From: Ampullaceana balthica
Lineage: Eukaryota; Mollusca; Gastropoda; Lymnaeidae
Length of the DNA stretch: 64,000 bases
Direction: 5' to 3'
Assembly (NCBI GenBank): GCA_944989445.1
Contig: CALYLW010000743.1
Span: 237,877-301,876, forward strand
Shown here piece by piece: positions 11,635-23,468 of this stretch. Each line of letters starts with the position of its first letter. Within the stretch, counting starts at the first letter, position 1. The notes beneath the pieces are model-generated. The model was not told where the DNA came from. It was given only the letters and a program-made list of their open reading frames with translations, and ran no database searches. The translations under genes and the position numbers were made by a program.

Positions 11635-12135
11635 AAAAACAGGATTAGAAGGATTTAACATTGACATTATCATTGTCATTGTGAAACTTAAACCTTCGGA
11701 ATCAACTCTATTTTTGAAGTAGTGCCGGTTCGAGTTCATCTTTAATAGAAATACCCTGTGTATCAGGAGGACACGGTTCGTAAAAGGTTTGTGAAACATT
11801 GAAAATAAACTTTTTTGGCTGATTTAATACAAATAGAAAAAATGTGATATCAAATACCATTTTTTCAATATGGCGGACTAATAAAAACGTGCCCAAAATC
11901 ATTTTAAATAACAAGTCGAGGTCAACGCATCCAGGTCAAGGTCACTAAACAGTACAGCAGTGAAAATATTTGGGTCAGGTGAGGTGTTTGACAACATACA
12001 CTACACATTGAATATCCAGGTCAAGTTCTAGGCCTGTCTGAGTTACTGTGTTAATTTAAGAATACAACTATAAACAAAACAAGCCTGACTTAAATAGAGA
12101 AACACTAAGCAGCAGTGTAAATAAGGGAAATATTG

Positions 12136-12425
12136 GACACGGTGGTCGAGTTGCATGCGCGCTCGACTGGCATACCGATGGTCATGGGTTCGAATCCATG
12201 TGAAGGCAAGGATTTGTTCTCGGGGCCTAGGGCGTCCCTGAGTCCACCCAGCTCTGAATGGGTACCTAACATTAGTTAGGGAAATAAAGGCTGCTGGGTA
12301 ATGCGTGGAACCCTTATAGCCGAGTCCTGTGAACGCTGCTTCACATGCCAACATACCAGCATGGTTTGTGGATGCATTAACCTTCTGTATAGAAGGAACG
12401 TCAGTATAGATAAGACAAGACAAGA
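12136..12425 (+). mobile_element. tRNA-derived SINE, family 1, copy 1
   Basis: The head has A-box-like (tggtcgagttgc) and B-box (GGTTCGAATCC) promoter elements of RNA polymerase III. The body (GGGGCCTAGGGCGTCCCTGAGT, AGCTCTGAATGGGTACCTAAC, GCTGGGTAATGCGTGGAACC, CTGTGAACGCTGCTTCAC) matches 52,648-52,937 and, inverted, 56,073-56,365. It ends in an AAGAC-type tail. It lies in the LTR element's leader, so it is younger than that element. Confidence 0.92.
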
Positions 12426-12480
12426 AGACAACTGAAAGATCAAAGAAAACATATAATTAAATAAATTTAAAGCAGACATC

Positions 12481-13161
12481 ATGGATTACTACAAAGAGTT
12501 CACGGCCATAGCCAAAGAATTTGGTTTAAGTTGCAAAGACTTAAGAGAATTCGTAGAAGACAAAGTAAAAATTGCTAAAGAAGAAGAAAAGCTAAGAAAA
12601 GCTGAAGAAAAAGAAAATCAAAGAATTGCTGAATAAAAAGATAGACAAAGACGAATAATTGAAAGAGAACAAAGAGCTGAAAAAAGAGAACTAGAACAAC
12701 TGAAAAATTATAATTTAAAATTACAAATATATTTAAAAAGCAGAGGCCACAGCAACGATACCAATGAAAAAGTAATACAGAAAGATCCGATAAAAGTCAG
12801 GAAATATGACTGCAAACAAGAAAAAAATGGATGTTTACTTAGACTACTTTTAGTCAATAATGGTAGTGAAAAGATACGAAGAGGAAGATTGGAAAACACA
12901 ATTATTGACTAAATTAGCAGGGGAGTCATTTGAAGTTTATAACTCCGTACCAAAAGAACATAAAAATACATACAAGAATGTTAAAAAAGCTTTGCTATGT
13001 CATTTTGGCAAATCAGAAAACATTACAGAAGAGAATTTCATGAAATCAGGATCAAAATTGACAAGGATCCACAAATCATAGTGCATTAGGCACAAGTAAA
13101 GTTAACTAAATGGTTAGAACTGGCAACCATAGATATCACTGATCCTAAAGCAATACTGGAC
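12481..13161 (+). pseudogene. Degraded gag N-terminal region
   Basis: An ATG at 12,481 opens MDYYKEFTAIAKEFGLSCKD followed by a highly charged helix (KIAKEEEKLRKAEEKEN) that stops at TAA 12,634. Coding resumes in other frames: ERAEKRELEQL, then YEEEDWKTQLLTKLAGESFEVYNSVP at about 12,870-12,950, which resembles the capsid-type segment of Gypsy-like Gag proteins (LAGKALEAYS type). Several stops and shifts separate the pieces. The short N-terminal helix resembles the start of the 720-codon ORF of the other LTR element. Confidence 0.7.
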
Positions 13162-13461
13162 ATGATATTGATAGATACATTTCTAGAAAGTGACACACCA
13201 GAATTGTACACATATCTGGCAGAAAAAAAGATAAGGACCCAATCTCAATTAACCTATTCCCTAAGAACTTTCAAAGAATCACATCCTGAAGTTGAGATGT
13301 ATAAGAGACAAGATTTCTTGGCTACAATTAAAAGTAAAGAAGCAGGAATCATTTGTTATTATTGTAATAAGCCTGGACACATGGCAAGACATTGTTATCA
13401 CAACAAAAGACAGACAAATAGGATGTCACCCAAGGGCAGTCCAACAAGATATAAAACATAA
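13162..13461 (+). pseudogene. gag C-terminal region with CCHC zinc knuckle
   Basis: An open frame of 99 codons. Residues 1-60 (DTFLESDTPELYTYLAEKK..) look like the end of a Gag capsid/SCAN-like helical region. At residues 67-80 there is CYYCNKPGHMARHC, the retroviral CX2CX4HX4C nucleocapsid knuckle, followed by a basic stretch. It is the continuation of the broken gag upstream. Confidence 0.85.
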
Positions 13462-13526
13462 TGGAGAGATGCACAAAGTCACTTATCAAATAACTGATAT
13501 AATCAAAATTCAAGATATATAGATAA

Positions 13527-14042
13527 TGTTCCAGAAAGAAATATAATCATAATTCCAATTATAGAGAATATAATCAAGATAGAAGATCATGGAGAGGCAA
13601 ACATAGTTTTGATTCCAGAATAAGAAATTTTGATCAAGCATGGAGGAAGAATGAAAACCAAGACATGAATTATAGAAATAGAAGAAATATGAATCGAGAA
13701 GAAACAAGAACTTGTGACACTGTAGCCACTATTGGCAACCACGTATATGATAAAAGGGATGAAGACCATGGTAGCAGAGATAGAGATGGTGATGGTGAGT
13801 CAGAGACCATTTTTGTGCATTCACATGAAGTAAGAAGAATCATTCGTCATGGAGGAAGCAGAATCAGATATATTGAAGCAGACAATGTATGTCGGATAAA
13901 GGTGTCTCGTGACAGTGACTCATCTGGTCGAAATTATATTGAATTATCTGGAAGCAAAAATGGCATCTCAAAAGCTAAGCAACTTATTCAAGATCCTGGA
14001 ATTGATATTGTGAATGGATATAATCGTGATCGTGGTTGGTGA
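13527..14042 (+). CDS. KH-domain open frame inside the LTR element
   Basis: The frame is open for 171 codons between stops at 13,524 and 14,040; the first ATG is at 13,665. The first 60 codons are rich in Arg, Asn and Tyr (YREYNQDRRSWRGK, NYRNRRNMNREE), like RG-type RNA-binding linkers. From about 13,800 the sequence fits a KH domain: IFVHSHEVRRIIRHGGSRIR, then CRIKV, YIELSG and a closing helix SKAKQLIQ. The signature loop GxxG reads RHGG, so its first glycine is lost. KH domains are not part of standard gag or pol, so capture from a host gene is the likely source. Whether it was translated alone or by frameshift from gag is unknown. The frame having stayed open while gag decayed is notable but could be chance. 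Confidence 0.72.
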   Translation, partial: CSRKKYNHNSNYREYNQDRRSWRGKHSFDSRIRNFDQAWRKNENQDMNYRNRRNMNREETRTCDTVATIGNHVYDKRDEDHGSRDRDGDGESETIFVHSHEVRRIIRHGGSRIRYIEADNVCRIKVSRDSDSSGRNYIELSGSKNGISKAKQLIQDPGIDIVNGYNRDRGW

Positions 14043-14845
14043 ATTATTGAACATTTATTAGGCTGAAGAAGCATTGAAAGCCCATCTATTTGAATTCATA
14101 CTCGTCAGATGAAGAATGACTATCTTTGAAGTATACAATGCTATTAGCGGATTACAAATTCGATATCAATTCTGTCAAAGGAAAAGACAATATAATTGAA
14201 GACATTTTAAGTTGAATGATTTCAAATACGGACATTATGTGAATTCAAAAACAATTAAACCAAAAAATGTTTTAATTTAATTACATTATTATTTACAGGA
14301 TACATGACACGAAGTGGTGTGTGAATTCCACAGGAGGATATACCTAATAGTAAAGATTATAATTAATAAAATGCATTTCAATGTAACAATATTACAATTA
14401 TATTAAAATTTCAGTTATATTATTTCAGTGCAAGCAGAATTGTGATGTCTTCTCACAGATTGTTATTTCAGATTATGTCTGAACTCATATTATTATGATT
14501 ATGAATATCGATAGCAATTGATTATCTAACATGTATTATGTGTTGTACCGGAGTATACAACATAGTTGGGAAAGAGTCATAAGCATTGTTGATTAAATTG
14601 TATAAAGATTTCTTATTGATGGCTTGTATGTTAATCTATTTTCAGGATGATTTTTTATCAACATTTAACTTCATGTGTGATGATATTTTTCAGTTATTAA
14701 AAATATTATTAGTTGATTGTTACATAATTTATAATTTCCATTCTAAGGAAGCTAAATATGTCACATTGACATACAGCATAATGTCATTGTATTAAGATAA
14801 AAAATGTTATATTGCACAGACATTTTTTTGTTTGCATGGGGGTAA
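14043..14845. other. Non-coding 3' internal part of the LTR element
   Basis: AT-rich, with no pol motif in any frame. A short purine run (catgggggtaa) lies just before the 3' LTR where a polypurine tract is expected. Confidence 0.6.
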
Positions 14846-15070
14846 TGTCACGTGAGAGAGGTCAGAGGTGAATGGGTAGTGGTCACATGACCGGAGAGAA
14901 GAAGACATGGCGACTGGAGTGTGGTTCTATTTTACGGACGTGAGATATACTTGATGTAAATTAATGTACATAGAGCTGTGATTACACGTTATTTTGTTGA
15001 AACAGTGCCTCATGAAATCATTGTGAGAAAGACAGAGTTGATAAGGTCACGCTCACACGGCCACGTTACA
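14846..15070 (+). repeat. 3' LTR
   Basis: TGTCACGTGAGAGAGG to CCACGTTACA, 225 bp, partner of 11,396-11,620, followed by the ACTTT duplication. Confidence 0.92.
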
Positions 15071-18000
15071 ACTTTGTAGCGGGAGTGTGCTGACACTTTT
15101 TCCCAGTATTAGTTGCTGGTTATTACAATTTTTTATTTGCTAGGTTATATTTCAGATTCATCTATTAGTTAAAATCTTATGGGAAACAGAGATATTCCGT
15201 TTTAAGGGAAAACAAATTAAATATAATTAAATATATGTAAGAAAAAAAAGAGAGCGAAAAAAAACAACAACAGTCACAATTATTTAATTTTTACCATTTT
15301 ATTGTGTGAGTTGTTTTCTCTTAATGCAGATCCTTTTAACATTACCTTACTATTTACTGGATATGATTTATTAAATAATGAATCTTGACGACCATGTTAA
15401 CTAAATTTACTATTTCATTCCCACTTGTACTAAATAAAAATAACTCTTCCTTTTGACGTATTCATAACCATTACAACAGGGAAATAATATTTAAACATTT
15501 TTATGTCTCTAAGTTTTACGATTTATATTTACAATTTTTATGCAATGTGTATAATTTCAAAAAGGAATATTTGTTTCCCTATTTCTCATAAGGCATCATA
15601 TTATGTAAATTATATTCAATACACACACACCAGATTTTGTTTCTGAAAAAGAAATATATATCAACATTTTAAAAAATGATTCAAGTGAGTGTAGTACGGT
15701 TAGTCTGAAAAATGATTAAAAAGCAGCTTTCGAAATGACCTATGTTATTCCGACTACAAAGGAATGAACATAGCATGTTTAATTAACAATTCATATTAAT
15801 TTAGGGTTTTCAGGATCACTTTATTAAATTTACTCAACTTCTGTTAAAACATACAATAGCGAGGGTTTATAATGTATAGTGTATATATATGTATTATAGC
15901 TTATGTAAACCTTTGTAAGGTAAGTTTATTTGACATAGGCAATCGCTTTCAACATAAAATAAACTCGCTACATCTATGGTTTTTAATTAAATGTTTAGTT
16001 ATGAATTATATTTTTAAAAATCGCAATTTCATTCACACATGTAAAATAGTAATCAAATACATCTTGGAAAAATTGAAATAAAATAATTTAAATGCATATC
16101 CAATATATAAAGCTCAGTTGGTGTTTGTATCTTTGTTTGTTTGTATCCATTAAAAAAAGGACACTGCTTTATTGACATTTTCCCAAAAGATCTCTACCAA
16201 AGTCGTCACCAAAAAGCTCATATATATTTACGACACTGCATCGTAAAAATTTTAATTAATACAATATTTGCAACAGCGTCTATGACATAAAGATAATATG
16301 GCACTACCCCCCTCAACGGCAAAATCTAATTAACCTATAGCGCCAATAAATTAAATTATAAATGTTACTAGCGTACACCCGTCAAAAATGACGGAAGTTT
16401 TCAGCTGATATCTATTTATTTTATAAAAAATGCATTTTTTTTAGGGCGCCTACGGCGCCGACCTTTTTCAAAAGCCCAACAAACTTGTCCTTGTTTGATA
16501 ATTACGAAATATTAAACTTTCTGAAATTTACACAAAGTATTTTATAATAGGGGTTGCAGGGCACCTGAGGGCCCACTTTGTTTTTTGATTTTATAATTAA
16601 CCATCATCAAATCCTCTTTTCACATTGATCCCTTTTCCAAAATTAAAATTTGAGCGAAAACAATGACGTCATATAATAATGTTTTACAGTGCTTGTTTAA
16701 TTTGCACAACGTTTGATGCATTGGTGCAGTAATTTGGTTTTCCCTGCTTTCTAAAATTAGTAGCGTCAGAATTGACTGACAGACACTACTTGCCTGACAA
16801 TTGCAAATTATATTGTTTAATATATGAAATGTACTTTCTAAAATACTTGAAAGAAACTAAAGCAGTCGTATTAAAAAGAATTCAAGAAAATGTACGCACC
16901 GTATTTAGACAATAATAATAAATGGTTATAGAAATATTCTGGCTTAATAAAAAGTCTGCTCATAACAACTGTACTAAACATAACTCTACTTTTGTAATCT
17001 GTTTATAGTTGTTCTAACTTGGAAATAATATTTGAATTGTTATATATTTGTGTCTACATTTACGATTAAAATTTACTGCATCATGCAATTGGTATATATC
17101 ATAAAGGAATGGAATTCTTTTTTGAGTCACTTTCATGGCCCATTAACATATTTTGTTTCTAAAAAAATAAAGAAATTTTATTCCACCTTTAAAAAAAGCA
17201 CACAAAAAAATCAAATATCTGTTAGAAAACAAATGTGAAAAAATGACCATATTGCACTATAAAATTGGCCTATGTTAATCCAACTACAAAGGAACGAACA
17301 TAAATAAATTTAATTCGCAAAACAAAATAATTAAGCGTTTTTAGGATCACTTTATTTAGTTTAATCTATGTTAATAGGTCCTGTAGCCTAAGTTTAAATT
17401 GTATAAGTGTATAGCTTATGTAAAAGACTATAGCTTATGTAAAAACAAATAAAATATAAATGTTTTATTAGTAGGGCACATTTAAATTTAAGATGCGTAC
17501 ACCAAAATGTGCGCAGTAATCAGGCAATGAAAGATTTTAGAACGCGCACCACTAAATATGAAGCCTTGAAAAAAATACTGACACAATTATTACATAAATA
17601 GGTTTTTATTAAATGTCGAGTTATGGAACAGAAAATAATTAAAACAAATTCGCAATTAAATTTAAACGTGTAAACAATTTAACCTAATACATCGTGTGGC
17701 AGTTGTAATTAAATATGTTTAGGTGTCTATAATATATAGAATGTAACAGTAAAGAAAATAACAATTCTTTGTACTGCACAGCTCAAATTAAGAAGCGTAC
17801 ACGAAAATGTGAGCACCGTAATTAGACAATATGATTTTGTATAAAAATATTAAATGACGTCATTGTTTTATGCTTATATTTTAATTTTTCAAAAGAAGAC
17901 TACACGAAAATATGCGCACCTTAATTAGAAAACATAATATTTTTTGAATGCGCAACGCTGAAAATGAAGTATTGGTGAAGGAGAACTTCACCAAATATAA

Positions 18001-18125
18001 CTCGCATTGAACGGAATATGAACGTCTGCATACTGTTGTTCAATACAGAAATGAGGTTAAATTTTTCATTCTTTGTCTCTGCATTTTCTGATTATTTAAT
18101 TTACGGCATTTAGGCAAAAGGGAAA
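15071..18125 (+). repeat. Dispersed repeat R1, copy 2
   Basis: Continues the R1 copy split by the LTR element and runs parallel to 3676-6030. Private segments include 16,100-16,380 (starting tataaagctcagttggtgtt, the reverse complement of the R1 end) and 16,430-16,800, with TTAGGGCGCCTACGGCGCC also found at 57,275-57,430. These look like nested repeat insertions. No coding signal was found. Confidence 0.7.
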
Positions 18126-18296
18126 AGTATTATGCTATACAAAATGATATTAAATAGCGAATATTTAACACATTTAGCAAAATATTCAAACAAATGTTGA
18201 CACCTTAATTCTTAGTTTCAAGATTTCAAGTAAAAATTGATCTTTTATCAAACTAAGTAATGTGCAATACATGCGTCCAATGAAGAAAATAGTTAC

Positions 18297-18635
18297 CTCT
18301 TAAAATGCTATAGTTGAAATGAAGTTCAGGACTCACACCGTTGTCAATTATTATTACACCGTGTGTGAAATCGTATGAAGGCAAGTTTGGAAACGTAATA
18401 TTTAATTTTGCATATGGACTGTTGACTAACTGATAGCTGATTTCAAAACCATTCTCTACTGAGTTTCCATTAGTAACGTTATCAAGCTTTAATGGAGTTT
18501 CTCCATCTTTAAAGATTCTATACCACTTCGGTTCTGGATAGCTGTATATTTCTAGGTCTATGAATATTATGCTGTCAATTGGGGCTATTATTTGATGGCT
18601 AGAGTTATGACAGCCACCTTTGAGTTAAGGTGGGC
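18297..18635 (-). pseudogene. Ig-like exon of a receptor paralogue (copy D)
   Basis: A 339-bp exon on the minus strand, exactly as long as the Ig-like exons of copies A and B, with acceptor tttag and donor G|GTAAC, both phase 1. It reads GPP, then a TAA where A and B have Gln, then SSHQIIAPIDSIIFIDLEIY, YPEPKWYRIFKDGETPLKL, NGFEISYQL and SPELHFNYSIL. The order of motifs matches A (DPPPRVYTLFKNGGKSF, NLNYTFII). One early stop disables it. Its other exons are not identified nearby; the tail at 6.5-7.0 kb might belong to it. Confidence 0.75.
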
Positions 18636-18681
18636 CTAAAATGAAAAAAACAAAAACAAAACAATTATGTAGTTTCTTAAA

Positions 18682-19545
18682 ATTGTTGTTGTTGTTGTTC
18701 GTCCATCGTGATCGACGATGACCACTCTCATCATATTTGCTGGGCCGCCACATGTGTTCCCTGGTGGCTTATTAACCATATTTTTGCACGAAAGAGGCAT
18801 CCGCATGTCGGACATGCAAGAGATAGAAGCGGTCCCTTCAGGGGGGTTTTGGTTACGTTCCTTTCTAGCTTGGCGTTTTAACTTGGCAGCCTGTTGTCTA
18901 TTAGCTTCACAGACAGCTGCGCCATTCCATATCGTAGAGCGCCAGTGGGCTCGGTTACTGGCTGCTGCTTCCCAGGAGTCATGTCCGATGTCGAAGGCCT
19001 TCAGAGCATTTTTAAGTGCGTCCCTGTAGCGCTTTCGTGGACCTCTGCGTGCTCTATGCCCTTCGGTAAGTTCACAATAGAAGAGCCTCTTGGGTAGGCG
19101 ATGGTCGGGCATGCGCACTAGATGCCCCTCCCAGAGTAGTTGGCTTTGCATGAGGATAGTGTGGATGCTGGGAAGTCCTGACCTGGCTAATATTTCGGTG
19201 TCTGGAACTTTTTCCTGCCATTTTATATTGAGAATTTTTCTAAGGCTTTTGGTGTGGAATTGGTTCAGCAACCTCGCATGGCGTTGGTATACAATCTAAG
19301 TTTCACATGCATATAATAAGGTGGGGAGCACTACAGCTCTGTATACTTTTAGTTTGGTTTGGGTGCTGATTCCCCTTCTGTTCCAGACACTGTCATGCAA
19401 TCTACCAAATGCTGCGCTTGCCTTTGAGATTCTCGAGTTCACCTCGTCATCAATATTGACCTTCTGGGACAGTGTGCTGCCAAGGTCAGTAAAGCGGCTC
19501 ACTGTGATGATTTTGTTGCCGTTGATGAATATGTTAGGCTCAGTA
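18682..19545 (-). mobile_element. 5'-truncated LINE inserted next to the receptor exon
   Basis: Flanked by a 12-bp target-site duplication TAGTTTCTTAAA (18,670-18,681 and 19,546-19,557). It encodes the RT C-terminal part: FTDLGSTLSQKVNIDDEVNS, RGISTQTKLKVYRAVVLPTL, LLYACET, then a TAG in place of Trp, FHTKSLRKILNIKWQEKVPD and a C-terminal basic region with Cys residues (CGGPANMM). The 3' end is an (AAC)n tail at about 18,682-18,700. It is a different family from the LINE at 1228. The paralogous segment at 29,560-29,700 lacks it. Confidence 0.92.
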
Positions 19546-19557
19546 TAGTTTCTTAAA

Positions 19558-21406
19558 TACATACGACATGTAACCGAGATATCACATTTCAAATATAAAT
19601 AAAAATCAATCAAAATCATTTTTTTTATTTTCTCATACATTTTTGAATAGCATATCTTTTCTTCAAAAATATTAGATATTTATTATTATAGCTTTATCAT
19701 CATCATTTACTATTGGTAACGCTGGATTATGGCACTGATAATTTCTTAAACATTTAACAATAATATTTATGTCTTATTCTGTCAATTTATTATTTTATTT
19801 ACTCTATAATATGGCAATTAATTTGTCTATTTGTTTGTAATTTTGTGCAATAAGACTTTAATTTGAACAATTTTAAGTTAAAGAGATATAACAAGCAGTC
19901 TTAATTTCTTTGGTTTTTTTTTAATAAACCATATTTTTATTTAAATTTTAAACAAATTCCAATTGCAACTACAGTAACACTACACTCTGGCATAGACTGC
20001 TTTTGTGTTTATTTTGGACATTGACCACTATCTATAGATTGGGTTGTGTGTATGTATATTATATATATGTAAATATATAGATGTTTTACTTTAAAAATAT
20101 TGCGTTAACATTTTTTGCAAGACCCTATTTAATTTTAGAGCTGAGAATGTTTATTTTTCAAATGCTATTTATGGAAATGACGGTCTGTTTATATTGTGTT
20201 TAAGTGATTAAAATAAAATAATGAAATAACGATTGTATAACTGAAAACAATAAGTGTCTAGAACTTATTTATCTTACAATTTTGGGGAAAATTTTTATTA
20301 AAGAAATAAATCAGTAAAAACTAGAAAGAAAAAAAAAGGTAACAAGTACATATTTATAATTTAACTATTTATTAAGCTTTGAAAACAAAAAGTCAAAGGC
20401 GCCTTGAAGTTAAAAACATATTTAAATGAAACAGCGTGCTTGTGATCATGTAAGTAATAATTACAAATCATTTTTTTTAAAAATGAAATCAAATAGTTCT
20501 GAAAATGGTTATAATTATTCTCATTGCATTCTATGCTGAAAAATATCTATTTTTAAAATAATTGTTTTAAAAGTGAAACAATAAGCTTTAAAATAAGTAT
20601 AAATATTTATTTTAAAAAAATGAAATGCTACAGTGGATTTTTCAATGACTTTAAAGAGAGCTCTTACGATTCAACTATGGTTCGCACCTAATAAAGAGCA
20701 GTTAATGAAGAATAGTATAACATATAGATAAATTATAATTATATATATATGCCTTTAAAAAATTCATTTATAACTTTAAAACAAAATTAAAAAATTGAAG
20801 GATGGACAAAGATGTAACAAATAAAGCATACGTTTGCGAATACAGATTTAATTTTTTTTTAAATGAAAATTACATTGTATTTATAAATGCCCTTCTTGTT
20901 ATAATGCTATTTATTTGTATAAATATACTCCAAATACTTTTTAAAAAATTAAATTCCCTGAATTGTGCCATATATGATAATTAATTAAATTTTAAAAAAC
21001 GGCTTAGAATATCATTTAAACATTTTTTTGCGAATATTCCTATCAATGTTATCTGAATTGTTTCCCGTGTACATTTCAATTTGCAGACCCATCTGCTTCA
21101 ATTATTTTTATTGCAAGAAAGAAAAAAGAAAAAAATAAAGCGAAATAGTATCATTACTTTTTTAAAAACTGATATGGAACTGCGATTTCAAAATTATAGG
21201 ATACACTTGATTAGCGACTGCAATCAGGCTTGTTAGATTAAAATGTTTAAATTTCAAGTTTATGCGTGAGCCTGACAAGACTCCATAAACCAACGAATGT
21301 ATCTGTTTAAAGCCAGTTTTGTGTTGTCCTGTGAAGCTCAAGCATACTCTTCAATTTTTTTTCGAAATGACTAAACCTCACTTGGTAAACACAGGAAAAT
21401 ATCCTA
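19558..21406 (-). repeat. 3' flank of receptor copy A (segmental duplication)
   Basis: From about 20,080 the sequence matches 41,925-43,940 in order (cgttaacattttt, gagctgaga, gaaaatgacggtctgttta-type, AAAAAGTCAAAGGCGCC, GAGAGCTCTTA, aggatacact, aatcaggcttgttaga, gtgagcctgaca). Within it, 43,940 has an extra 740 bp at 42,436-43,180. The piece 19,558-19,750 is a weaker match to 29,600-29,830. No gene of its own was found. Confidence 0.8.
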
Positions 21407-21877
21407 TCATTTTTCTGAGGACTTAGATAATAATTCCTCGACTATAATGTACTCAAGATGTCTGATCACTGGTTTTTTCATGACAACATAGTCATTGGTC
21501 GGCTTAGTGCCATTAGCATCAAGAGCGGCAGTTTTGGCATCAACTGTTTCCCGATAGTTTTTTTTACCCCAGGCTTTCATCCCAGACTTTCTGACCAAAC
21601 CCGTTATACAAGCCATCAGTTTTCACTTTCATGACGTCTTCTTTAACAATCACTTTGTTGTACAAGTTGCCGATATGTTGACCAGTTTTCGCGTCCAGCA
21701 ACACATCTTCGTGATACAGCCCATCATCGAATCTATCGACGGATTTCCAGCGATTCTCTTTGTCCGTGTTGTTCTTGTTGTAGTCCACGTCATCAAATGC
21801 ATCGATGTCTTCATAAACTTCACCATCTCTGAACTCAGAGGACTTCTTAACTGTGAACTTTTTGCGCTTGCCTTTAT
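21407..21877 (-). pseudogene. Receptor copy A, cytoplasmic exon (frameshifted)
   Basis: The acceptor ttttttcag precedes (G)AT-AAA at 21,877, phase 1. It translates DKGKRKKFTVKKSSEFRDGE, VYEDIDAFDDVDYNKNN, GLYHEDV, NLYNKVIV, GLYNGFGQKVWDESLG, a basic juxtamembrane start followed by an acidic tyrosine-rich tail. At about 21,565 a run of eight A replaces CAAAAA of copy B, creating TAA and a frameshift; the remaining NYRETV, NDYVVMKKPVIRH and EYIIVEELL continue in another frame to 21,407. One codon (Asn) is also missing against B. It is a decayed duplicate of 43,941-44,413. Confidence 0.85.
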
Positions 21878-22056
21878 CTGAAAAAATAACTCTCATGTTA
21901 TTCTCATTAGTGTTGCAAGTTTACACTACAGACTCTAAACTTCAAAATTCTAAATTACAATAGCATTAAACAATCAGTTAAAATATATTTGATTGCATTA
22001 AATTAAGTGTTGTTATCCCATTGACGTAGCGTGTTATAAAGTAATCATTTTCTTAC

Positions 22057-22176
22057 CTTTATTTTTAATACAACATCAAATAGCAAACAGTAGTGTGAAC
22101 AGAATAATAAAAGGGATTATTATGAAAGGCATAATGGAAGCTGTATATCTGCCTGTAGATGGGGATACAATAATTT
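22057..22176 (-). pseudogene. Receptor copy A, transmembrane exon (nonsense)
   Basis: A 120-bp exon, phase 1 at both ends (acceptor cgag, donor G|GTAAGA). It reads IIVSPSTGRYTASIMPFIII, PFIILFTLLFAI, then TGA, then CCIKNK. Copy B has GGC (Gly) at the same place. The stop falls exactly at the inner membrane edge, so if translated it would give a receptor with no tail. Confidence 0.88.
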
Positions 22177-22496
22177 CTCGAAGGAATAAAACAAGAAGCT
22201 TTACTTTTAAAGTAACAACCAACATATTTTTTTCGTATTTTTTCACATGCAAAAGCCAATAAAAAAATAATACATTAAGAAAAATAAAACAATATGTTAT
22301 TTTTTTTTCATTAACAATAATAAGTCTACGCATGCCCAAAATAAAAATAAATACCTTTGCAAATTTAAAATCTATGAAATTTAATCTGAAGTGCCTCTTT
22401 TTAGTGTCACGTTAAACATTGTGCCATTTCTTGTTAATTTTGTTACACCACTTTTTAGCCAATAACATCAACAACAACAAAAGCTTTCTATCAAAC

Positions 22497-22926
22497 TATC
22501 CATCCATCCATCAATCTATCCATACATCCATTCCTCCATCAATCCATCCATCCATCCATCCATCCATTTATCCATCCATCCTTCTATCCATCCATCCATC
22601 CATCCCTCCATCTATCCCTCCATCCCTCCATTCATCCATCCATCCATCCATCCGTCCATCCGTCCGTCGGTCCGTCGGTCCGTCCGTCCATCCCTCCATA
22701 TATCCCTCCATCTATCCCTTCATCCATCCGTCCGTCGGTCCGTCCATCCATCCGTCCATCCGTCAATCCATCCATCCGTTAATCCATCCATCCATCCATC
22801 CATCCATCCATCAATCCATCCATCCATCCATCCATCCATCCATCAAATCCATCCATCCATCCATCCATCCAACCATCCATCCATTCATCCATCCATCCAT
22901 CCATCAATCCATCCATCCATCTATCA

Positions 22927-22985
<59 letters not shown>

Positions 22986-23010
22986 CATCTATCTATATAC
23001 CTATCTATCT
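22497..23010 (+). repeat. (CATC)n array grading into (CTAT)n, intron of copy A
   Basis: About 420 bp of CCAT units with CCTC and CGTC/GGTC variants, then about 65 bp of perfect CTAT units. It lies in the intron between the transmembrane and Ig exons, the same place as the 5.9-kb array in copy B. Confidence 0.95.
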
Positions 23011-23468
23011 ATATTTATATTTATATAACTATTTTTTTTAAATATTCTCGAAGCGATGCATTAAAACCTATTCATAATATATTTGTATGTAGAACACATA
23101 TGAAGTTCTCTTAAACAAAAAATCTTTTTATTTCAGCAAATGTGCAGCTATTTCTTGACTTACAACAAATGCAAGTTACGATCATTCAGTTTTACCATTA
23201 ACAGCTATTATACTCGTATATTTCTAATTTTGTTCTGCCCTAATAGTATAATTTTGCCTTACTAGTCTTGTAATAGTTCTACGTATAAAATAATGCTTTA
23301 TAACAGAGAAAAATAAATCCTTGATATTCTATAACGTTTTTAAATAGTATAGCATAATGTTAGCATACTGTACACTTAGCAAATTAAATCTCAGATTAAA
23401 TCGAGTTACTACCGGTCGGTCCGAATCGAATGTGGTGGGAGTCAGAACATTTACTGTAATTGACGTAC

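Larger units (their letters stand above)
11396..15070 (+). mobile_element. Non-autonomous LTR retrotransposon carrying a KH domain
   Basis: Direct 225-bp LTRs (11,396-11,620 and 14,846-15,070) start TG and end CA and are flanked by a 5-bp duplication, ACTTT (11,391-11,395 and 15,071-15,075). Joining the flanks recreates the R1 start seen at 3676 (tatacccgcac..gtagcggg), so the insertion broke an R1 copy. LTR identity by eye is about 96 percent (some nine substitutions), an older insertion. The internal region has a primer-binding-type sequence, a broken gag with a CCHC knuckle and a KH-domain frame, but no protease, reverse transcriptase or integrase. It must have relied on proteins from another element. 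A SINE sits in its leader. Confidence 0.92.

Noticed and set aside
18718..19548. Plus-strand frames in 18,718-19,548
   Set aside because: They are the reverse of LINE coding sequence, which reads on the minus strand.
22419..23114. 231-codon frame across the CATC array of copy A
   Set aside because: Repeat translation inside an intron, opposite to the gene.
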